A DNA stretch of 64,000 nt, from positions 1,214,680 through 1,278,679 of the forward strand of contig JANUWF010001824.1 of the NCBI GenBank assembly GCA_026120185.1, read 5' to 3'. The number at the start of each line of letters is the position of its first letter. The first letter of the stretch is position 1. Source of the stretch: Voacanga thouarsii (lineage: Eukaryota > Streptophyta > Magnoliopsida > Gentianales > Apocynaceae). The position numbers and the translations under genes are program-made. Below are positions 33,396-45,763 of this stretch, piece after piece. The notes beneath the pieces were generated by a model. The model saw only the letters and a program-made list of their open reading frames with translations. It did no database searches and was not told where the DNA came from.

Positions 33396-34850
33396 TGTTA
33401 GTATTGTGCTCTAGAGGTAATCACTTGTACATTGTATATGACACATTTTATTTTAATAAAAGGCATTATTTATCTTACAGTTTCTTTTGTTTACTTTAAG
33501 TAATATAACTGTTTGATAAATTCCCTAGTACAACACTGTGTTAAGGAAATTATGATAGAGATCATAATATGAGATTCCTACTACACTGGATGGTGTTAGT
33601 ACTTAAATAGTCCCAAGTCATAGTATTAATGAGACAGGACATCATTAATACGTTAAGACTACCATGTGTTAGACTTCCTGATTTGATCAGGCGGTGGTTC
33701 TCATAACCGTGAGTATTGAGATACTTAAAGTTAACACATGGATGCTTGTTAATGGAACAAGTTCATTGGATGACCTAGCTTTGAGGTAATCATATGAATA
33801 ACTATTTAGTGCCAGTGATATAATCTCAATATAGCAAACGTGCAAGTATCCTTAGACTTGAGATCTCCAAGGTACTTTGTTTGCTGAGCTTTGTACTTTG
33901 ATTCGAATCTCCAGAGCTCGATCGAGGGCCGCCTATGGGATGGATATTGGGTACATTGTGAGGTAAACGAAAGTAGTTGAGAGGGTCAATAAAGGATTCA
34001 CCACTCCTAATAGTAGTGGCAAATATCTCACAGCCACTTGTAGGAATTACTACTCGAAAGTCCTTGGCCATGGTGATTGTGTATTGAAAATAGTTCCAAT
34101 TGATATACTTCTAGAGTAGTGGGTTCCTTGTACAAGTACTATTGTATTCAGGCCAGAATTAATTCTGGAGGGAGTTGGCACTAATTCTGTACTTCAAACC
34201 GAATGAGATATTGTATGGTGAAAGGAGTTAATTGTACTGAAGTTTGTTATTGAAGGGTTCATGTCAAGCCACTTGACTTCTTGGACTCTTAGGTGGTCAT
34301 GATGTGTTGCTAGATACCGCTCATGATCTAGGAATATGGGTTTATTAATTGATGAATTAATAAATCAATCCTGATTAGATTTAATAGGATTAATTCAAAT
34401 TAATTATGGATTATTAATCTCAAAGACGTTTGGATTAATTCATATTCGCTATCAATTGACTGGGAAACCTAATAGGTCACACACAATAGAGGATTATATC
34501 TCAAGGTGTTATTTGATAACATTGTGGGGTTAATTGAGAGAAAGAGAAGTTGTTGTGGACAAATTATAATTAGTTATAATTTATGGTCTAAGTTGTAATT
34601 GTGAGAACTTGATGTTTCCAATTACAATTAGGGAATTCTAATACGATTAGAATTCTCAGCTTTAGCAGGGTTTTAGGTATATATGTATGATATATCCGAA
34701 AACCCTAGCTGATGTTGAGTCTCACGAAATCCAGTCAAAAATAGCTGAAAAACACATGATTCTCTCTCCTTTGTTCTCTCTTTCTCATTTTTCTTCTTGA
34801 AAGAAAAACCCTAGCCGCCATTAATTTTTGCTAGCACCGAAATTTTAGTG
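33396..34850 (+). repeat. CopA 3' LTR (3'-truncated)
   Basis: It matches the 5' LTR from its first base to GCTAGCACCGAAATTTTAGTG, equal to about 27395 of the 5' LTR. It then ends abruptly, and the sequence continues as G1 LTR. About 290 bp, including the terminal ACCCAACA, are missing. Confidence 0.88.
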
Positions 34851-36055
34851 GCTTCGGTCGGTTTGAAGAAGAAATAGTTTCATTGGCTTGGACAGTTTAA
34901 TTGCTTCATGGCTCGATCAAGTAAGAAGGGATCAGGTCCGTAACTTCTGTGGCTCGGCCAATGGCTTCAATCTAAAAGAAGTGGCATGGTGGATTTAAGT
35001 CGGTTAATTCTGTGGAATTTGTACAGAATTTCATAAGCCTGATAGGAAATCACTTCTTTTCACGTTGGGATCTTTTTAGGAAATTTGTAGGCCTATAATT
35101 AATTCTCATTCACTTAGGGAATGGTGTACACAATATTTTCTCTGGAGAAATTCAACACTCAAGCGGCATTGTTCAAGAAGATCTTCAAGGAAGAAGAATG
35201 AGGCTGATCTATGAGTTTTTTCTTTTATCTTTAATTTCTTTTTCTAGAATAATGATGTGATTAATGTTTTCATTGTAATTTGATATTATTTTGGTATTCA
35301 TAATTTTTGAGTTAATTTAGTCTTTTGATGAATTAATTATTATACTTGGTATTTGATTACTTGTTTTAATTAAGGAATTGATTGATTGATTCTTCTTCTT
35401 AACTTGCTTGCAAAAGAGGTTGATAATGGTTTTAATTTAATTAATTTCATATTTTTTATTTCTTAACTTGCATGCAAAATGGATTAATTGTTAAGAACTT
35501 GGGTAATTAAGGATATGTTGATGATTGGTAGAATATAAATTTATTAGCTAATTTCATACTTGAAGTCACCTAGAATATAGGGATTTATATAAGGATTGAT
35601 TTTAATACATCTTTTTAGTAAATTGTTGAAACAGAATATGTTCATTGATTTTAACTAAAGTGTAGTGATTCTATGGATTGCAAATGAAGTGGGTCTATTT
35701 TAATACCTTCATGATCCCAAGATAATAATTGATTGTGATAATTGCTAAGTAATTCATTATCATGTCTTCAAAAGTATTTTTATAAATTACATATTCTTTC
35801 ATTCTTAAGTTGTAGATATTTTCTCTATTTTTCTTTTTATTCTCTTATCACTTTATTTGGTCAGTTAAACAATGAATGTGGAGTAACTAATGGTAGTTGT
35901 TTCTTGAAGATTGATACTCGTTAATTCCCTATACTATGCTTGCAATAAGCATACTTACTCATATGTGTATTTTGGGGATTAATGTTTGAATTTAAACTTG
36001 GCTAGGGATGGACTTAAAATTGTATAATTTTTATGTACCTAAATTCTACGCATCA
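34851..36055 (+). repeat. G1 LTR-3 (5'-truncated)
   Basis: It begins at GCTTCGGTCGGTTTGAAGAAG, equal to about position 13815 of LTR-2, and runs to the normal end TTCTACGCATCA. The first ~735 bp are missing. The truncated start abuts the truncated CopA 3' LTR, so one deletion explains both. Confidence 0.85.
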
Positions 36056-37213
36056 ATGTCATAGGCCGACCTATAATAGACCATTTGCATAGGCATGACA
36101 TTGCCCATGCCCAATCGTAATGCCCAAGATGTAAATGGAACGCTTATATGTCTCTGGATCTATCTAGAAATCTGGAAGGATTGAATGTTCCTATGAGTAC
36201 TTGGCCATTTTCCTACCGAATATGCCTAGGAATGTTTGTGCTCATGGCAAAGAATGCCTAGCTAAGTCTAAAAACACCTAAGCAACACAAACCGATGACC
36301 CAATCAAAAGGCTATTCCAAGTGCACATGCCAATGCCCAATGCCCAGTACCAGCCTATGCTGCTTGCCCAACAATTAGTTTTTGCAGCATTCCTAGTAGC
36401 CAATGCCAGTGCCCTACACTAGCCCGTGTCTTAGCACCGAGTAGCTAATGCCTGTGCTAGACCATGGCGCTCACCTAACAACCAACTTGTGCAGCATGCG
36501 CAAACAACCAAGAGTCATTACCCAGCAATAGCTGTGTCGAGTGCCTAATAGCCAATGCCCATGCCACACATCTAGTGCCAGATAGTGCAAAATGCCTATG
36601 TGCCCAGCAGGAGCCAATAGTGCACTGATGATCAGCCGATGGTTAGAACCGTTAGCCCCTCTATTTTGTTATGTAAATTAGTTAGTCTTTTATTATATTT
36701 TTGTTATTTTTCCTAAGGCCTTGAAGGCCATACATGTAAATTTTCATAAGCAAATTCCTTGTCCTTTGTTCTCTAAAAATTGACAAACTTTTCCCACCTC
36801 ATCGGAAAAATGGTATTGACTATAGTAACATGGGAAAAATATATCACGTCTATTATAAGAGGTGAAGAAAAATGAGATCGGGTAGAAGTAAGCGAAGTTG
36901 GTTGTAATAATTCATGTTCCACCTTACCAATGCACATTGTAAATATTTTGTGTATGATTTTATATGAAGGAAATGAGTTCTTCCAAGCAATCATATACCG
37001 GTTAAGTCCCATTCAAGTACCATTTTTTGTCATTTTCACATCGTTCATTGCCGTTTTCCATCATTTTCATAATAAACCACATGAATCCATTCAAGTTCAC
37101 TTAAAAGCATTCAAACGAAGTTAGAAGAGGCCAATGTGATACCGGCTTGAGGTTAGCCAAGTCAAGGCATCACAGTTAGTCTAAGTACAGAAAAATAATC
37201 CGTAACAATACTC
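36056..37213. other. Unassigned sequence with degenerate CCAATGCCC repeats
   Basis: Between about 36085 and 36620 short units such as CCAATGCCC, CCCATGCC and CCAGTGCCC recur at irregular spacing, much more C-rich than the surroundings. No coding pattern was recognised on either strand. The remainder (36640-37213) is AT-rich without identified features. Confidence 0.45.
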
Positions 37214-37660
37214 TTAAACCATAATATCTATAGTCCTAAAATTACTATATCTCTTATAAAAAATATTGGCAAAGAACTCATTCACTAATATAGGATAATA
37301 AAAACTAGCAAATCCTAGAATGGGAGCCCAACCTATCTGCCTAAATAGGGCCACAAAATGCCGGTCCATATCTTGCTCAAGATCCAAAGTCTTATCTACG
37401 ACTATCATATTGTATACCCTTGTGTTGTACCACTCTTCACACTCAGTATTAACAAAATGTCCAAGAAAGATAGTAGGGTTAGTAGTGGGAAAAAGCTGAG
37501 AACAAGAAGAAGCTTGAACACTCTTCCTCTTGGGGGGGAAGATTGGACTGTCTAGATGGCATAGCAAGGATATGTAGTAAGGAAAGTGAAAAAGATATGT
37601 GGGAATATGAAAATGTATCCTCATGCAAAAAATTACCAACTTCAAACTATTGTACACCAC
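37214..37660 (-). pseudogene. Plant-transposon domain protein fragment
   Basis: The minus-strand frame contains ECEEWYNTRVYNMIVVDKTL, then QIGWAPILGF, then YPILVNEFFANI, the same order as the KCEEWYDAWVF, GRIGW and LVKEFYSNM motifs of G1. Sequence similarity to G1 is only at the protein level, so it is a different, older element. The N-terminal ~50 residues of the frame are probably not original. No LTRs for it were found nearby. Confidence 0.6.
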
Positions 37661-38589
37661 AACTCAACTCCAACCAATCCAACTCCATCCACACCACAAT
37701 ACTCACAAAAGTCTGAAAATGTAAAATAGAAATAAATGCACAAAAATATTCAAGTTTGCATAATGCAGAGACAAAATCCCACAAAAGATAACATCATAAA
37801 TATATCCTTTAAAGCCAAATCAATTCTAATTCATTCACAAAAATCCACAAAAACTATCCTTAAAGCACAATGTAATTTAATCCTAAAAACAAAATCACAA
37901 CACCATATTCCACTAATTCAATCTCCTTAATTCATCTACACCAAGCAAAATCCCAATAAAATGCATTTAACAAAAATAGAGAATAATTCCATAGCTCAAA
38001 TGAAATAAATAAATATAATATGCAAAATATTCACAAAATTTCAAAGATAAAAACACAACCAATAGGTCAGCATCAAAATCAACTCCTCCTTAGCACAAAC
38101 TATTCCCAAGTTGAATATAATCACTTATACATCTAATTCTCCTCCAAGTCATGTTAAAATAACACACCTCCTCAAAATTACATTAGCCTAATTTTTGCAA
38201 GGCTATTTAGCATAAAATATCTCAAATGATATAACAACATCAAACACTCATCAATTAGAATCAAATATAATTTGAATTCAAATTTCACTATCTCAACCCT
38301 TAATTGCAATAAGAATCCATCTCTCTACACCAAAATTAATGATTAGAGACACATCCATTAATGTCATATAATGTCTAACTTTCGTCATGCATAATATTTT
38401 ATGATGTTTTTTATATCATTATATTGATTGTCACCTTTTCACCATCGCGAAAGATATTCGGTAACAATATGAATAATTTTGTCACAAATTGATAAATAAT
38501 ACGTAACATCTCAGAAAAACATCTATTATAGTTATGTTTTTATGACGTTTAATTTCATCATAAATTAGCTTATGAATTGTGACAAAATA
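37661..38589. other. AT-rich stretch without recognised features
   Basis: It contains many short AT-rich runs and scattered ATTTTGTCAC/GTGACAAA pieces toward the right end that resemble the tandem repeat that follows. No gene was seen. Confidence 0.5.
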
Positions 38590-38960
38590 TCTCAGATCGT
38601 CATAGAATATAAGTTAGATGTTCAACTATTTGTGACAAAAATGAAAATACTACACTAGTAAGTAATGTCTTTTACCTATTATTAAAAGATAACATCACCA
38701 AATATTAGAAATTGTCACGAAATATGAGTTAAATATTCAACTATTAGGAACAAAAACAAAAACGTCACACGGATATGTTGCATAATTTTTTTCACGCAAT
38801 TTTAGAAAAGAACATCACTAAATAACATGAATCGTCAAAAAATATAAGATTAATATTTAATTATTAATGACAAAAATAAAAAGCATCACATGAATATTTA
38901 GTGTAATTTTCATCACTCATTATTAAAAAATCTCACTCAGCAACATCAATAGTCACAAAA
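38590..38960 (+). repeat. ~117-bp tandem repeat (left part)
   Basis: Units start at about 38597, 38713, 38830 and 38948 with a GTCA(C/T)(A/G)AAATATAAGTTAAATATTCAACTATT-like beginning (consensus split by differences), followed by TGACAAAAA and a CATCACTNATTATTAAAA-like part. Units are 75-85% alike by eye. The fourth unit is broken by the Helitron and continues at 47132. Confidence 0.7.
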
Positions 38961-39000
<40 letters not shown>

Positions 39001-39004
39001 CAAA

Positions 39005-39446
39005 AGGTGAGAGTTGTGGTGTTGACATGTGTCATATGTAATTGTCAAACACGTGGCATTTGAATTCCTGAGGAAGCATTCGTTCGTCGCTTCTTTATTC
39101 AACTTGCTTCGGTTTCTTTATGCACGTTTTTACTCCATCGGCTTGCTTCGTCTTCTTTATGCTTTACTGAGATACACGGGCCTCTTTGATTTCCTCATCT
39201 GATCATGACTCCGCGGCGGAAGAGTAAAAGAAGGTGGCGGTGGAAGTCGACGTAGCTCTAGGCCATCCCTTTTTATTCTAAGGAAGATTGAAAGAGAGGA
39301 AATAGTGAAGAAGGCTGTCTTAGGGTTTAGGGTTTCGAGATTTATGTTTTGTTTGGTTTCCTTCTCCGTGATGGCTAGTGATAGAAATCAAGGTTGGGCT
39401 CTCGATTCATTCTTAAGTCAGTCTGATGGTTTTCATTCATTTTCAG
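39005..39446 (+). promoter_or_regulatory. Helitron 5' region with telobox
   Basis: It contains a TTAGGGTTTAGGGTTT telobox-type motif (39320-39335), common in plant promoters and 5' UTRs, upstream of the first captured exon. A 16-codon frame starting MTPRRKSKRRW (39207-39257) could be a leftover first exon, but I cannot support it. It may be the promoter/5' UTR of the bromodomain gene. Confidence 0.4.
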
Positions 39447-40102
39447 GTGATTAAGAAGATTATGAAAATGGATGCAGCTAAAGCATTCAATGCTCCTGTG
39501 GATCTTGTGGCATTGGGAATTCCAGTATGTTTTGCTCCAATCAGAATAACAAAAGCTTCTCTTTTACATTTCCTTTATGTTTTCAAGGAGTCAGAACTTA
39601 ATTTTTATGCATTTTCCTATCTGAATATGTTCTTTTTCCTATGTGAGCTGGGTTTTTTAGTTGATGCTATGATGGCGACTTTTCCTTGGGAATTTCTTTT
39701 CCACAATCCTTCTATTGGATATTGGACTTCATCCATTGTATGGTGAATATTTATCACCCTAGGGTGCCTAAATTTATGTGATTATTTCACCACTGTATTA
39801 GTCTCCTTTCATGAGATCCAGCCCTCTTTTTATAATATTAAACTGCCTTTTTGTAACTATATGTATTTTTTGAAAATACCTAAAACCGCGAATTAGTCTT
39901 ACTCTTCCTTTTTATTTTCTTTTCCAACTTTTCCTGTGTTGGGATATGTAACTTATTGTCTTAGTTCTGAAAGTGCCATCATCATACTACTCCATTTGTT
40001 GTTTTTCTTATATTCTTTTTGGTGGGTGTTCTGTGCAGGATTATTTTGATATAATTGATACACCTGTGGACCTTAGTACCACATGCAACAACATAGAGCA
40101 AG
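39447..40102 (+). pseudogene. Captured bromodomain gene fragment (two exons)
   Basis: Exon A 39447-39524 reads VIKKIMKMDAAKAFNAPVD..ALGIP with acceptor TTTTCAG and donor GTATGT. Exon B 40039-40102 reads DYFDIIDTPVDLSTTCNNIEQ with acceptor TGTGCAG and donor GTAAAT. Joined, they give the first helix and ZA-loop of a plant bromodomain, where the family pattern is F..PVDP..LGIPDYFDIIDTPMDL. The remaining helices with the acetyl-lysine-binding asparagine are absent. The frame 39426-39746 is mostly intron read-through. Intron phases are consistent (0 at the inner junction). Confidence 0.8.
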
Positions 40103-40209
40103 GTAAATCCATCAAACAGGCTTTGTTTTTCCTTAACTGATTATCATACACTGAAAAGGATTGTAGACTCTACATGGATATTAAAGTCTTGGGATTGCTT
40201 TATTTTCAG

Positions 40210-40951
40210 GTGCAATCCAATAGAATAAGAAGGATGAGATTAATCCGAGGAGAGGGAGGTTATGACTCGTGCTACTCTAATTATGCTGAAGATTATTTCA
40301 ATAGGGTAGGTGTTCAAACTGCGCTTCATGCAAATACCAGAGTAGTAAATGCTACTGTAAAATGGTAAGTTTGCAAGTAAGTTAGATCTTCATTGGTCAG
40401 CTTTAGTTTCTAGGATCATTTTTACTATGTGAAACCTTTATTTCATTTTGAGTCTATTAATTAGTGGACCTATTGATGGCACCTCATTCTATTTTGTTTT
40501 GTTTTAGTGAATTTCTCTTTAGGACATAAAAGAACATTGATATCTTCTATCCTACAAATATATAGGAAACTCATAAAAGTTGGCCTCAAAATCTGGATTT
40601 ATAGGTACATTATCCTAATGTTTTCTGATATATTCTTTTGTGTTTAGCAAGTAATTATCCAACACAGCCACATGCTTTTGTAGAAGATCTATAAGGAGAA
40701 AATTAATTCTCTCCCAGTTGCACATCACATGCTTTTTTAGCCTCAGGTTTTTTTTACATGCATGGAGTTTTACTGTGGGCATCTAAGCCATTCTTAATTG
40801 CAACATAACATTAACTCTATGGTTTTTTTTTTGTGTTTGTTGTAGTGGAGATACTGATGGTAGAGTGCTAGTTATAGGTTCAAGATATTGCATTGAAGCT
40901 CTTAAACTGCCCTTAAAAGCTCCATGGCATTCTTGGTACCACAAGCATCAG
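40210..40951 (+). pseudogene. Captured serine carboxypeptidase-like (SCPL) fragment
   Basis: Exon A 40210-40364 reads RRMRLIRGEGGYDSCYSNYAEDYFNR then VQTALHAN, the SCPL segment before the catalytic aspartate. Exon B 40846-40951 reads GDTDGRVLVIGSRYCIEAL then PWHSWYHKHQ, containing the catalytic Asp in GDTD. Both have good AG/GT borders. The stretch that normally lies between them, and the exons with the catalytic Ser and His, are missing. It is a two-exon piece with internal loss. Confidence 0.82.
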
Positions 40952-42895
40952 GTAATTATTACTACTCAGTCTAATCTTCAACCGATCATGGATAACACAT
41001 AGTTTCACAAACCAAAAGAAAATGCCTACTATTGAACTCGAAATGAAGTGTGCTAGAGAGCTTCATTCAACTCTCTATTAACCATCCTCCATGTTGTTAT
41101 TCATATTCTTTTGGACCTCTGCAAACAGTCCTAGAATCTTTGCTTCTACTACGATATCTAAAGGTAGTAAAACACCACAGTTTTAGCTTCCAGAACTCCC
41201 ATGATTTCACCACCAACGTTGAGTTAATCAAAATCTAATGCTTCCATTTATGCCATGTGCTTTCTTGAATTCTTTCCGGAATCATACAATAGAAGTAGCT
41301 ACTTTCTGTTGCTCTTTCGTCATATAGACTCTCTTCTTTTGAATATTACAGGAAAAAAGAGTTTTTTGAATTAAAAGTCGTTCCATTTCTGAACTGTTTT
41401 ATTTGTTTATTTATTTGTGCACCTGCCAGGAACAATTGCTAATTGCCCCTTTTCCCCTTATTCTTTTTTAGTTGTGGATATGGCATTCATTGTTCGCTGT
41501 ACTGAATAATTTGTTGTCTGAGCTTAGATTTTCTTAAGTATCCACAATCGTATAATGAAAGCTATATTACAAATGTAAAGGGCTGTTTCAAACAGTTTCA
41601 AGCTTAGAAAGTTGAAAACCTCTTCTTAGATTTCCTTCTCTTGGGGTCCAGGATTGAAATAAATGGAGAACAGTGAAACCTTTTCAAGTTCACATCCAAG
41701 TGAGGTTTCCATTGTTGCAAGTCTGACCTCTACATATGTAAAGATTGGTCTGTTCTGTGTTTCTTTGGTACATCCTTACGTTACATAGATCTGCATTGAG
41801 TTTTATGAGGTGCCCCTGCATTTCTGCTTTGACTAAGCTTAAAAATTAGATATGTAGAAACTATGTTGAAGTCTAAGTTCTAATGAAATTGTTTCATAGG
41901 GGTTTTCTGGGGGGTGGGGGGCACGGAAGGGTGCTACTAAGGAAAGAACGCAAACATAATATGAAATAGTCATGTAGAGAGAGATATAGGAACAATGAAA
42001 AACTAAATGAAAACTACACTTATTAAGGCAAATATGGCATTAAGATGAAAATTTGAAGTATGACTTTTGACATATATAATGTGGATGTTTGAGTTAAAAT
42101 TATTAAAAGTTAAAGAATGATATTCTATGGTCTATTGGCAACTTATGAGACATAAAGCATGGGATTACATCTCACAGCTGACACTAAAACAACTTATGCA
42201 GCAGTGACAAGACACTCTCCATTGCTTCATATTGCTGTAACTTCAGAAGTGAAGTTTTTTAAGGTCAAGGCTGAAAATAGCTTTGATAAAGAAGATGATA
42301 ATTTAGGACGTTAGGGAATTTTGGATAGGCATTCACTTCTGAAGAATCATTAGTTCATGGATTTAGGATATTTATTTGTACCCTTTATCACTATGTGCAC
42401 TCAATCAAAGACATTTTACCTATCTATATATAAAACTTCAGTTACTTGAAGAATTCAGTGACTTCAAAAATAAAAGCAAAAGTTTACAAGACATAGTTTG
42501 AGTGTAACTTCAACAACTTCTAATGAGTTTTCCGTAATTAGTCCTAAAAAAAAGGAAAAAGAAATACTTGGATACTTATAGTCTAGCAATATTGATATCA
42601 TTGTATCATTAGTTCTTTACTTATTTATTTATTTATTATTATTATTGGTATTGGATGGTAAGTGATCAATAGCATAAAGAGATTGATTTTCTTTTATATT
42701 TCCACATTTAAATCTACCTTTGTTGTTTCCTTACTTGATGAGCCTTTTTTATTTAATTTAAAAAAAGTATGATTTGCACAAGGTTAATATTCAGTATTCG
42801 ATAGAAAATGATGCCATGGACTATATACTTACTTGATGATGCATGGTGCTATTTGAAAATGGTACAACTAATTAACATCACTATGGCCGCTTAAG
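40952..42895 (+). other. Helitron interior without recognised exons
   Basis: AT-rich, intron-like sequence of about 1.9 kb. A GGGGTGGGGGGC run is at 41910-41921. The 62-codon frame at 41050-41238 has no family features. It may be intron sequence carried with SCPL or Myb fragments. Confidence 0.5.
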
Positions 42896-43053
42896 GCAAA
42901 TGGTTTGATGCTGATGACTATCACCTACTTAATGCAGTTTATCAGTTGGATGCAAGCTACACTAAAGATATGAATTGGGACAATCTTCTTGACCACAGAA
43001 TTGGAGATGTATGTCAAAGGCATTGGAATCAAATGATTGTAAAATTTGTTTAG
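42896..43053 (+). pseudogene. Captured Myb-type DNA-binding fragment
   Basis: After the acceptor CGCTTAAG the frame reads KWFDADDYHLLNAVYQLDAS..DMNWDNLLDHRIGDVCQRHWNQMI. The spacing of W, W and W with a D..LL..V core is that of a Myb/SANT repeat. The wording resembles plant Myb proteins of the RNA polymerase I termination factor/DMTF-like group. A TAG follows at 43051. Only one repeat is present. Confidence 0.65.
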
Positions 43054-43611
43054 AGCATATTATGTTTATACTTGAAAGTTTAAAGTGATATGTTTATACA
43101 CAATATGGTATTAAAACTGTAGAAAAATAACAAATGATTTGTCTCACAGTGCTCGGCCCTTAGAAGAAGAAGATAATTTTGAATTATCCTTTTTACATAT
43201 AGAAGGAAAAAAAAAAAAATTGAATACATTAGATGAAAATATAAGGAATTTTTTAAATTTGAGTTACTATTTTTTATTTTTATTGTTTTATTAAATTATT
43301 TTTCTGATCTAATCTAATATTATTCTATATTGTTTATATTATTATTTTTTTACTATTTTCAATTCAAATCATAAATTTTAATTAAATTATATATTTTTTG
43401 TGTTGTTATAATATTTTATTTCTGATTGAATTCTTCATTTAAATTGTATTGTTATTTTTTATACTGTATTTTCTAGTTATGCCTTTATCGAGACATTCAA
43501 TCTTAACTCCAATTTAATAATTTTATTTTAAATTACAATTAAAATATATGTTGGAGTTAATGGTAATATATTGAAATTTATGGTACACTTTGTTTCTGTT
43601 CCTTCCTTTAG

Positions 43612-44381
43612 CTTTTCCATGAGTAAGCACAAAACCCTGCTGCTATTGGAACCAAGCACGTTTCTGGCACTTGACTACAGAGTGTTTTTTCTTGATAATT
43701 CTGGCAAAAAGGTATTTACTATATCTCCCAGACAAAAACACATTTTTATGTGGGTTTCTCTTGGTTTATTGCATAATATTATTCATTGATAAAATTCATT
43801 TCAAGATGCTTCTCTTTTGATTTGTGATGATAAAAAATTGAATTTTGAGAATGGCTATTGTTTCAGATATGTAGTTTCAATTGGGATTTGAATGAACTTC
43901 ATTTCTGTAACATTGAGGAGAAATAATTTGGTGGTTTGGCTCGGGTGAATTCTGATTATAATCCAATTTTGAAAATAAAATATTATTTTATCATTGATAA
44001 TAGATTGGTCAATTAACATTTGTGAGAGAGAATTGCACATTTTGTATTCTGGTAATTTTAAGTACACAAACGGATATGACAAATGCATAATGATTGGGGA
44101 CACACACCCTGGATCAGGGCTACTAATCTTGGTTTGTTTTGGGATGTTTTCTTTATTATTTGCAAAAGAATTTTTGTGTATGCGAAGTTAGTTGGAAGTA
44201 GTCAAGGTTTCATGCATAGACTTGAGAGTTTTTGTTTGTATTCTTCGTCTTCTCTGTGCATTGCCATAATTCATTTTGTTCATGTGTTGAGTAGGTATCG
44301 CCTTGGCATGACATTCCATTGCACTTAGGTGATGCCATTTTCAATTTTATTGCTAAAATTCCCAAAGAGTCAATGTGTTCT
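43612..44381 (+). pseudogene. Captured inorganic pyrophosphatase fragment (chloroplast type)
   Basis: Exon A 43612-43711, after a strong acceptor TTCCTTCCTTTAG, ends LDYRVFFLDNSGKK before donor GTATTT. Exon B from 44295 reads VSPWHDIPLHLGDAIFNFIAKIPKES. This is the N-terminal core of the plant soluble, plastid-targeted inorganic pyrophosphatase, which hydrolyses pyrophosphate to phosphate. The metal-binding and catalytic parts that follow the IPKES motif are missing; after 44381 the frame leaves the family. Confidence 0.82.
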
Positions 44382-45763
44382 AATGAGGGCTACTACAATC
44401 TACTCAATGTCACTATTTCAAAGAATGGTATACAATTTGCCATAGGAATTTGGATTCCACAGAATATTAGTTTCTATTACTAATTGTCATATGTTATTTG
44501 ATCTACATTGTCACTGCAAGGATTGGGCTGTTTCCTTTCATATTGGGTTTATATATAGACATCAAAGATAAGATTGTTGTCTTGCTCAGTTTTCTCCCTT
44601 ACATTTCTATGTTTATGTGTAATAGAGATGCTACAGTCCTTGGATATTTAGGGGCATAATCTAAATCATTCATGATTTGAGTACGTATACCATTTATGAA
44701 GCTTCACATCTATTATTTTGCAATTTCTAAATGTGCCTGGAGTTGTAAAGGTTTCGTGTTTTATATTCTGGACACAGGTTGTTTATGGTTGATGTCTATG
44801 TGTAGGAATGGACCATTTTAATATGCTATTATTGAAAGTCTTTTCTAACTCAGATTTTCCATCGGCACTCCCATCTCTCCTGCTTCAATTCAAATCTAAT
44901 GTTAACTTGGGGTTTTTTCCCCGTAAGATGCAAATTCAGGTTATCAATTAGTTTGAGCAGAGTAGAATGATACTGGTCGAAGCAAATTTAATGGTTGAAA
45001 TGGGGTTACTGGTTCTTTGGCTATAATGTTTGTGCATGTGGATATAAAAAACTAGCACATTCCCCCCCCCCAACATCCTGCTTAAATTATATGCTTTTCC
45101 ATGTTAACTACCTCTCTTCTTTAAAGTAGACAAATGACTTTGTTGGCTCTTGCAGTTGATTACCAGTTTCATTTAATAATAGATCACCTGAAAAAGTCAT
45201 AAATAGTTTCATTTGTTTAAGTATCTCTAATTGTACTGGAAAGCATATGAGTAGAATTGTATAGTCCTTTGATTAATTATAAATTGTCAGAATCAAAAGA
45301 AGAAAATTGAAAATTTTGAAGTAAGAGATATAAAATCTACTAATTTGCCAAAGTCATAGAATATGCTAATTTGCTAAAGTCATTTGTTGTGTGTTGAGGA
45401 AAATATATTTCAGTGAACCGTTGAAAGTTTCATATTCTCAATTATTGAATAATCTTCTGTAGAGCCAAAAGTGCTAACAAGAACTAGAAGAAGCTTATGA
45501 TGTTTCCAGCACCCATGGACAACAAGATGATTGGTAGAACTTAATGATTTGGAAAATATAAGATAGTAGATACAATAAAAAAGTGGTGATGAAGGAAGAG
45601 TTCTGCCATACTACATATCAGGTACGCAACTACTCCCTCCCAGGAGCTTTCAGTTGTATTTTGACATTTCCAGTATTCTCCATATTTTGACCTAAATAAA
45701 TTTTCAATGTGAGATGCAGCAATTTGATATAAAGAAAATTGTTTTCCTCGGGTATATTTTCAG

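Larger units (their letters stand above)
16137..34850 (+). mobile_element. CopA copia retrotransposon (interrupted, 3' end deleted)
   Basis: Order: 5' LTR in two pieces (16137-17041 and 26883-27685), PBS, leader, gag, protease, integrase, RT, RNase H, polypurine tract and 3' LTR (33396-34850). The integrase-before-RT order is that of Ty1/copia. CopB (17042-26877) sits inside the 5' LTR. The open reading frame from 29463 to 33342 is a single frame except for one frameshift and four in-frame stops. The last ~290 bp of the 3' LTR are missing. It is inserted in the second internal copy of G1, after TATTT at 16132-16136; the right target-site copy is lost. Confidence 0.9.

Noticed and set aside
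38590..38960. CRISPR-like array
   Set aside because: Units are diverged, directly adjoining and AT-rich with no unique spacers, in a plant nuclear context; it is an ordinary tandem repeat.
39207..39257. Short frame MTPRRKSKRRW in the Helitron as first exon of the bromodomain gene
   Set aside because: Only 16 codons, ending in a stop before any splice donor; no support from family knowledge.
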